From Paracoccus albicereus (lineage in GTDB: Bacteria; Pseudomonadota; Alphaproteobacteria; Rhodobacterales; Rhodobacteraceae), in assembly GCF_024359525.1 (NCBI RefSeq), contig NZ_JAKZEU010000005.1, positions 124,001-188,000 of the forward strand: a DNA stretch of 64,000 nt, in the 5' to 3' direction. The first letter of the stretch is position 1, and the number at the start of each line of letters is the position of its first letter. The position numbers were made by a program, and so were the translations under genes. Shown here one piece after another: positions 59,380 to 64,000 of the stretch. Below the pieces are notes generated by a model. It did not search any database, had not been told where the DNA came from, and saw only the letters and a program-made list of their open reading frames with translations.

Positions 59380-59394
59380 ATGCGCCCGACGCAT
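59380..59394. promoter_or_regulatory. Palindrome upstream of pcaQ (candidate regulator site)
   Basis: ATGCG-CCCGA-CGCAT, 17 bp upstream of the pcaQ ATG. The overlapping GATAATGCG (59376–59384) has a near-copy GATTATGCG at 54663–54671, 29 bp upstream of pcaD. Could be a shared PcaQ or –10 element. It does not match the known Sinorhizobium PcaQ box. Confidence 0.3.
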
Positions 59395-59411
59395 CACCGA
59401 ACAGGCAAGTC

Positions 59412-60329
59412 ATGCTGGATCGTCGGATCAAGTTTCGCCACATTCAGGCCTTTGTCGAGATCGTGCGCCAGCGAAGTCTGAAGGGCGCCGCAGAAAAGTT
59501 ATTGCTGACCCAGCCCGCCATCTCACGCACGCTGGCCGAACTGGAAGAGATCGCCGGCGTCCCTCTGATGGCGCGCGGGCGCGGCGGCGTGTCGCTGACC
59601 CCGCCCGGCGAAGTGCTGCTGAGTTATGCGCGGATGAGCCTCGCAGCGCTGGAACAGGGTTTCCGGGGGCTCGACCGCGCGGGGCTCGGGGCGCCGCGAC
59701 AGTTGCGCATCGGCGCCCTGCCCAGCGTCGCGGCACGGTTGATGCCCGAGGTTGCCGCCCGTCTGTCTGCCATGGACGCGGACCTGCAACTGACCATCGC
59801 CGACGGCGCCCACGACCAGCTGATCGAGGCGCTGAAGGCCGCCAGCCTGGACGTGGTGATCGGCCGCCTTGGCCCGCCTGAGACAATGAAGGGCCTATCG
59901 TTCACCCAGCTTTATCTGGAAGAGGTCGCGATGGTGGTGCGTCCCGGCCATCCCCTGCTGGCCACGCCCGATCTGCGCCTCATCGTCGACTGGCCGGTGA
60001 TCTACCCGCCGCCGCAGGCCGCGATCCGCCCGATGGTGGAACGCCTGCTGATCGCCGAGGGCGTGGCAGAACCCGGCCGTCGGATCGAAACCGTCTCAGG
60101 CGCCTTCGCACGTGTCCATGTCCTGCGTTCGGATGCGGTGTGGATCATCTCGGCAGGCGTCGTTGCGGGCGATGTGGCAGAGGGTCGGCTGGCGCGCTGG
60201 CCCGTGCCGACGACCGGAACCGAGGGCCCTGTCGGGCTGATGGCGCGAACGGACGATGCGCCGCGACGCGAGCGGCAGTTGCTGGACCTGGCCATCGCCG
60301 GCGCGCTGGAGACGCTTGCCTTGGGCTGA
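59412..60329 (+). CDS. pcaQ: LysR-type regulator PcaQ
   Basis: A 305-residue LysR regulator. The N-terminal helix-turn-helix is QRSLKGAAEKLLLTQPAISRTL, with FRHIQAFVEIVRQ before it and a co-inducer domain after it. PcaQ activates pcaDCHGB, often with carboxymuconate or carboxymuconolactone as effector. Here it lies at the 3' end of the operon, in the same direction, rather than divergent ahead of pcaD. Confidence 0.88.
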   Translation: MLDRRIKFRHIQAFVEIVRQRSLKGAAEKLLLTQPAISRTLAELEEIAGVPLMARGRGGVSLTPPGEVLLSYARMSLAALEQGFRGLDRAGLGAPRQLRIGALPSVAARLMPEVAARLSAMDADLQLTIADGAHDQLIEALKAASLDVVIGRLGPPETMKGLSFTQLYLEEVAMVVRPGHPLLATPDLRLIVDWPVIYPPPQAAIRPMVERLLIAEGVAEPGRRIETVSGAFARVHVLRSDAVWIISAGVVAGDVAEGRLARWPVPTTGTEGPVGLMARTDDAPRRERQLLDLAIAGALETLALG

Positions 60330-60375
60330 GCGGCTTGCGCGCGCCTCACCGATCGGTGATGGATGGGGCGAAAGG

Positions 60376-61308
60376 ATGCCCATGCTTGACGCTGCCCTGA
60401 CCGCGCTGGTCCCGGTCATCCTGCTGATCGGCTTCGGCCATGCGCTCGGCCGCAGCGGTCGCCTGACTGCCGATTTCTGGCGTCAGGCGGAATGGTTGAG
60501 CTATTTCATCCTGCTGCCCGCGCTGTTTATGAACGGGCTTGCCACCGCCGATCTGTCGGGCGTCCCGATCGGGCGGCTCTTTCTGGTCCTGATCGCATCG
60601 CTGCTTGTCACTTCGGCGATCTTGATCGCCTGCCGGGGCCGGATGCCGGTGGACGGTCCGGCCTTCACCTCGGTCTTCCAAGGTGGGGTGCGGTTCAACA
60701 ATTATGTCGGCGTCATGGTGGCGACCGGGCTCTACGGTGCCGAGGGCACGGCGTTGGCCGCCGTCGCCAATGCAGCCATCGTGCCGACGGTAAACATCCT
60801 CAGCGTGCTGGTCTTTTCGCGCTACGGCGAGACCCGGTTAAGCATGAGAAAGGTCGTCGCCAGTCTTGCGACGAACCCGCTGATCCTGTCCTGCCTTCTG
60901 GGTCTGGCGATGCAACGGGCCGGCATTCCGATGCCCGAGCCAGTGTCCGGTGCGCTGGACGCGCTTGGCCGGTCCGCGCTGGCGATCGGGCTGTTATGCG
61001 TCGGCGCGGCGCTGCGTCCGGACGAAGTCGGCCAGCACCGCCTGCCCATCGCCGCAAGCCTGATCTTCAAGTTCGCCTGCCTGCCCCTGGTGACGTTGGC
61101 GATCATCCTGCTAGCGGGCCTGTCAGGGCGCGAGGCGGTGATCGCGCTGATGTTCCACGCGCTGCCCACGGCGTCGTCCTCATATATTCTTGCACGCCAG
61201 TTGGGTGGAAATTCCGCGCTGATGGCCAATATCATAGCTGTCCAGACCATGCTGGGCGCCATCACCATTCCCGCCGCCGTGCTGATCGCCAGCACCGCGG
61301 TGCCGTAA
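60376..61308 (+). CDS. AEC (auxin efflux carrier) family permease
   Basis: A 310-residue membrane protein with about ten helices in an inverted repeat, AEC type ([40 protein letters not shown] named for the NNYVG stretch, [33 protein letters not shown]). AEC members export organic anions. The second ATG at 60382, behind AAAGGA, is an equally good start. Placed between pcaQ and an LLM oxidoreductase; substrate unknown. Confidence 0.85.
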   Translation: MPMLDAALTALVPVILLIGFGHALGRSGRLTADFWRQAEWLSYFILLPALFMNGLATADLSGVPIGRLFLVLIASLLVTSAILIACRGRMPVDGPAFTSVFQGGVRFNNYVGVMVATGLYGAEGTALAAVANAAIVPTVNILSVLVFSRYGETRLSMRKVVASLATNPLILSCLLGLAMQRAGIPMPEPVSGALDALGRSALAIGLLCVGAALRPDEVGQHRLPIAASLIFKFACLPLVTLAIILLAGLSGREAVIALMFHALPTASSSYILARQLGGNSALMANIIAVQTMLGAITIPAAVLIASTAVP

Positions 61309-61321
61309 GAAGGAGTTCGCC

Positions 61322-62323
61322 ATGATCCCGATTTCGCTGCTGGAGCTTGTCCGCGTCCGTGAGGGCGGCACCCCGCGCGAGGCACTGGACGGTGCCCGTG
61401 ATCTGGCGAAGGTCGCAGAGGATGCGGGCTACAACCGGGTCTGGGTGGCCGAACATCACAACATTCCCGCCATCGCCAGCGCCGCGACGCCGGTCGTGAT
61501 CGGTCATATCGCCGCCGGAACCAGTACGATCCGCGTCGGTGCGGGCGGGATCATGCTGCCCAACCATGCGCCGCTGATCGTTGCCGAACAATTCGGCACG
61601 CTCGCCCGGCTGTTCCCCGACCGCATCGATCTGGGGCTTGGCCGCGCGCCGGGCACCGATCAGCTGACGGTGCGCGCGCTGCGCCGGGATCCGCAATCCG
61701 CCGAAGAGTTTCCGCGCGACGTGATCGAATTGCAAAGCTACTTCGCCCCCCTTCAACCAGGCGCGAAGATTCAGGCTGTCCCGGCCGCCGGAACAGAGGT
61801 GCCGCTGTGGATCCTCGGCTCCAGCATGTTCGGGGCCTATCTGGCCGCCGAGTTGGGACTGCCCTACGCCTTTGCCTCGCATTTCGCACCGGACCTGCTG
61901 ATGCCGGCGATGGAAGCCTATCGCAGTCGCTTCAAACCGTCCGCGACGCTGGCAAAGCCTTATGCGATGGTCGCAGCGAATGTGATCGGCGCGGACAGCG
62001 ACGACGAGGCGCGGCACCTGTTCACCACAGCCCAGATGTCCTTCACCAACATGGTGCGCGGGACGCGGATGATGAGCCAGCCGCCCATCGACGACATCGA
62101 CAGCTATTGGACCGAGGCCGAGAAGGCGCATGTCGAGCGGATGCTGGCCTGTTCGATCGTCGGCGGGCCGGACTCGCTGGCGCGGGGACTGCGGGTCCTC
62201 GTCGACCAGACAGGCGCGGACGAAGTGATCGTCGCCTCCGACATCTACGATCCGGCCAAGCGCGCCCATTCGGTGCGGCTGGCGGGCGCCGCCGCGCGCG
62301 ACGCTGCGCAGCTTGCCGCCTGA
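61322..62323 (+). CDS. Luciferase-like (LLM) flavin-dependent oxidoreductase
   Basis: A 333-residue FMN-dependent oxidoreductase of the bacterial luciferase superfamily, MsnO8-like branch. [25 protein letters not shown] holds the conserved EHH stretch; [20 protein letters not shown] and GRAPGTD follow. Strong ribosome-binding site (AGAAGGAG). It starts 13 bp after the AEC gene, so the two are probably co-transcribed. Substrate unknown. Confidence 0.88.
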   Translation: MIPISLLELVRVREGGTPREALDGARDLAKVAEDAGYNRVWVAEHHNIPAIASAATPVVIGHIAAGTSTIRVGAGGIMLPNHAPLIVAEQFGTLARLFPDRIDLGLGRAPGTDQLTVRALRRDPQSAEEFPRDVIELQSYFAPLQPGAKIQAVPAAGTEVPLWILGSSMFGAYLAAELGLPYAFASHFAPDLLMPAMEAYRSRFKPSATLAKPYAMVAANVIGADSDDEARHLFTTAQMSFTNMVRGTRMMSQPPIDDIDSYWTEAEKAHVERMLACSIVGGPDSLARGLRVLVDQTGADEVIVASDIYDPAKRAHSVRLAGAAARDAAQLAA

Positions 62324-62326
62324 ACG

Positions 62327-63367
62327 CTAGCGCCGCAGGGCCGCGACCAGCGCCGTGATCTCGGCCTCGGTCGTCGCCCAGCTGGTGACCAGCCGGATCG
62401 TCATGCGGGTGTCGCTGTCACCCGGCATCGGCCAGTCTGCTGCCCGCAGCCCCCCCTTGCGAAGGGCCTCGATCCTGCGCTGCGGAAGGCGGACGAAAAT
62501 CTCGTTCGCCTCGACCGGGTTGAGGATTTCGGCAAAGGAAATCTGGGTCAGTTCATGCGACAGCGTCCGCGCCTTGGCGTTGGCGTGACCTGCCAGCCGC
62601 AGCCACAATTCGTCATCGAGCCAGGCCAGCATCTGCGCGGCCAGAAAGCGGTGCTTCGACCACAGATGGCCGGCCCGCATCCGCCGAAAGGAAAAATGCC
62701 TGGCGCGGTCCGGATCGAACAGGATCACCGCCTCCAGCGCCATACATCCGTCCTTCGTGCCGCCAAGGCTCAGCGCATCGACCCCCGACCGCCAGGTCAG
62801 TTCCGCGGGCGAGGCGCCGGTAGAGGCGACCGCATTGGCAAAGCGCGCCCCGTCCATATGCACCGCCATGTCCTGTGCATGCGCGATCGCGGTCAGCGGC
62901 GCGATCCGTTCAGGCGCATAGACCGTGCCCATCTCTGTCGCGTTCGACAGCGACAGGACGGCGTTCAGCCCGTCATGTTCATCATCCTGCGGATAAGTGG
63001 CCAGCGCATCGTTCAGCGCGGCCGGCGTGACGCGCCCGTCCGCGCCGTCGATCAGCGCCATCTGCGCGCCACCGGCCATGAAGCCCGGCGCGCCGGATTC
63101 GCTCGTTTCAATATGGGCGCCGCGATGACAGAAGATCCGGCCGAAGGGCGGGCAAAGCTGTGCCAGCGCAAGCGCGTTGCTGGCCGTGCCGACGCCCACG
63201 AAGAAGATCTCGGCCCTCGGCGCCTCGAAGACCGCGCGCACGCGCTCGACCGCTTCTTCGGTCAACGGATCGCGGCCGTAACCGCTTGCGTGGCCCTGAT
63301 TGGCGGCGGCCAGGGCGTCCATGATCGCGGGATGCACGCCCGAGGCGTTGTCGGAGCCGAAATTCAT
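62327..63367 (-). CDS. ltaE: Low-specificity L-threonine aldolase
   Basis: A 346-residue PLP enzyme cleaving L-threonine or allo-threonine to glycine and acetaldehyde. [20 protein letters not shown] at the start, [12 protein letters not shown] with the PLP-contacting Asp, and [19 protein letters not shown] with the PLP lysine K205. Overlaps the end of the UPF0260 gene by four bases (ATGA). It converges with the LLM gene 3 bp away. Confidence 0.92.
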   Translation of the reverse strand: MNFGSDNASGVHPAIMDALAAANQGHASGYGRDPLTEEAVERVRAVFEAPRAEIFFVGVGTASNALALAQLCPPFGRIFCHRGAHIETSESGAPGFMAGGAQMALIDGADGRVTPAALNDALATYPQDDEHDGLNAVLSLSNATEMGTVYAPERIAPLTAIAHAQDMAVHMDGARFANAVASTGASPAELTWRSGVDALSLGGTKDGCMALEAVILFDPDRARHFSFRRMRAGHLWSKHRFLAAQMLAWLDDELWLRLAGHANAKARTLSHELTQISFAEILNPVEANEIFVRLPQRRIEALRKGGLRAADWPMPGDSDTRMTIRLVTSWATTEAEITALVAALRR

Positions 63368-63804
63368 GCCAGATCCTCGATGATGTGATCTTCCCACTCG
63401 TCTTCGCCCAGATCCGTCTCGGGGATCGTGCGGCCGCGCATGCTGACGCCGGCGCGATGAACGGATTCCGGATCGCCGGAAATCAGGTGATGCCACGGAT
63501 AAAGCGGCTTGCCCTCGAACCGCAGCCGATAGGCGCAGGTCCGCGGCAGCCAATAAGCGATCTCGGGGAGCTGCGCGGGGCTCAGGACCACGCATTCCGG
63601 CACGAAATCGTGGCGGTTCGGGTAAGAGGTGCATCGGCACGTGCGCCCATCCAGCAGGCGGCAGGCGACGCGGGTGAAAGCCACCTCACCGCTTTCCTCA
63701 TCCTCCAGCTTGTTGAGGCAACACTTGCCGCAGCCGTCGCACAATGCCTCCCATTCGGCGGGGTCGAGCTGTTCCAGCGGCAATTCCCAGAAGCGCGCGC
63801 GCAT
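63364..63804 (-). CDS. UPF0260/YcgN family cysteine-cluster protein
   Basis: A 146-residue protein with the conserved [17 protein letters not shown] (C22, C25, C28, C29), [17 protein letters not shown] and RTCAYR. The Cys pattern is that of a zinc or iron–sulfur cluster protein. The ATG at 63804 was chosen because earlier in-frame residues are not conserved. It is upstream of and overlaps ltaE by four bases, and ends the intergenic run from ribF. Confidence 0.9.
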   Translation of the reverse strand: MRARFWELPLEQLDPAEWEALCDGCGKCCLNKLEDEESGEVAFTRVACRLLDGRTCRCTSYPNRHDFVPECVVLSPAQLPEIAYWLPRTCAYRLRFEGKPLYPWHHLISGDPESVHRAGVSMRGRTIPETDLGEDEWEDHIIEDLA

Positions 63805-63808
63805 CGGG

Positions 63809-64000
63809 TCAGCGCGCCGACAGAACGGCCCGCGCCTCGGCCGCGTCCTTCGCAATCTGGTCGGTCAGCGCGTCGAGCGAGTTGAACGCCTTTTCGTCGC
63901 GCAGAAACTTGACCAGCGCGACCGACAGGTGCTGTCCGTAAAGATCGCCCGAGAAATCGAACAGATGCGCTTCAAGATTGGGGGTGTTCTTGCCGAACAT
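63809..64000 (-). CDS. ribF: Riboflavin kinase/FAD synthetase, C-terminal end (5' part outside window)
   Basis: Last 63 codons visible. [32 protein letters not shown] is the flavokinase C-terminal stretch (quoted only to [10 protein letters not shown] and KFLRDEKAF), followed by [17 protein letters not shown]. The N-terminal FAD synthetase domain lies to the right, beyond 64000. It stops 4 bp before the start of the UPF0260 gene. Confidence 0.9.
   Translation of the reverse strand: MFGKNTPNLEAHLFDFSGDLYGQHLSVALVKFLRDEKAFNSLDALTDQIAKDAAEARAVLSAR

Overview
The window looks like chromosomal DNA of a high-GC alphaproteobacterium of the order Rhodobacterales (Rhodobacteraceae in the broad sense). 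Supporting signs are the argS–SPOR–nagZ order, the Shemin-type 5-aminolevulinate synthase (HemA), a CckA hybrid kinase, ScpA/ScpB, a LexA box of the alphaproteobacterial GTTC-N7-GTTC type in front of recA, and a protocatechuate (pca) operon that carries a beta-keto-acid cleavage enzyme. I see no rRNA, tRNA, insertion sequence, prophage or CRISPR array. The genus cannot be fixed from the sequence alone.

Layout. 1–19 kb is mostly housekeeping: the argS C-terminus, an SPOR protein, nagZ, an M19 dipeptidase, a lone ParA-like ATPase, a rhodanese, pepP, a UPF0173 hydrolase, recJ, glpX, bolA, a J-domain protein, scpAB, a RodZ-like protein, hemA and an M20 peptidase. 19–33 kb holds wall enzymes (an SLT lipoprotein and a SleB-like lipoprotein), gatB, an unusual HdeA-like secreted protein, an OhrR-like regulator, ggt, alaS with a divergent alaE alanine exporter, a serine hydrolase and recA. 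33–41 kb holds cckA, an RsmB-type methyltransferase, an RluE-like synthase, a PanE-like reductase and sucCD behind an isochorismatase-family gene.

41.4–52.8 kb is the most interesting block. A GntR/FCD regulator leads oxc (oxalyl-CoA decarboxylase), frc (formyl-CoA transferase), a formyltransferase resembling the 10-formyl-THF hydrolase domain, and fhs (formate–THF ligase). Behind a strong terminator follow a universal stress protein and a TctCBA tripartite tricarboxylate-type transporter. Three 17-bp palindromes of the form TGGTRT-N5-ATRCCA lie in front of the isochorismatase–sucCD unit, the gntR–oxc unit and the usp–tct unit. I infer one oxalate uptake, oxalate degradation and C1-assimilation regulon.

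54.7–62.3 kb is a protocatechuate branch (pcaD-C-H-G, BKACE, pcaB, pcaQ) followed by an AEC permease and a luciferase-like oxidoreductase. The right end carries a threonine aldolase, a UPF0260 protein and the C-terminus of ribF.

Non-coding signals that stand out: a composite element (small GC hairpin plus a conserved GGATATTTNNGGACGGATGA-like box) present four times; a four-fold GTGTAC repeat with exact 11-bp phasing upstream of ggt; several intrinsic terminators; and the LexA box of recA.
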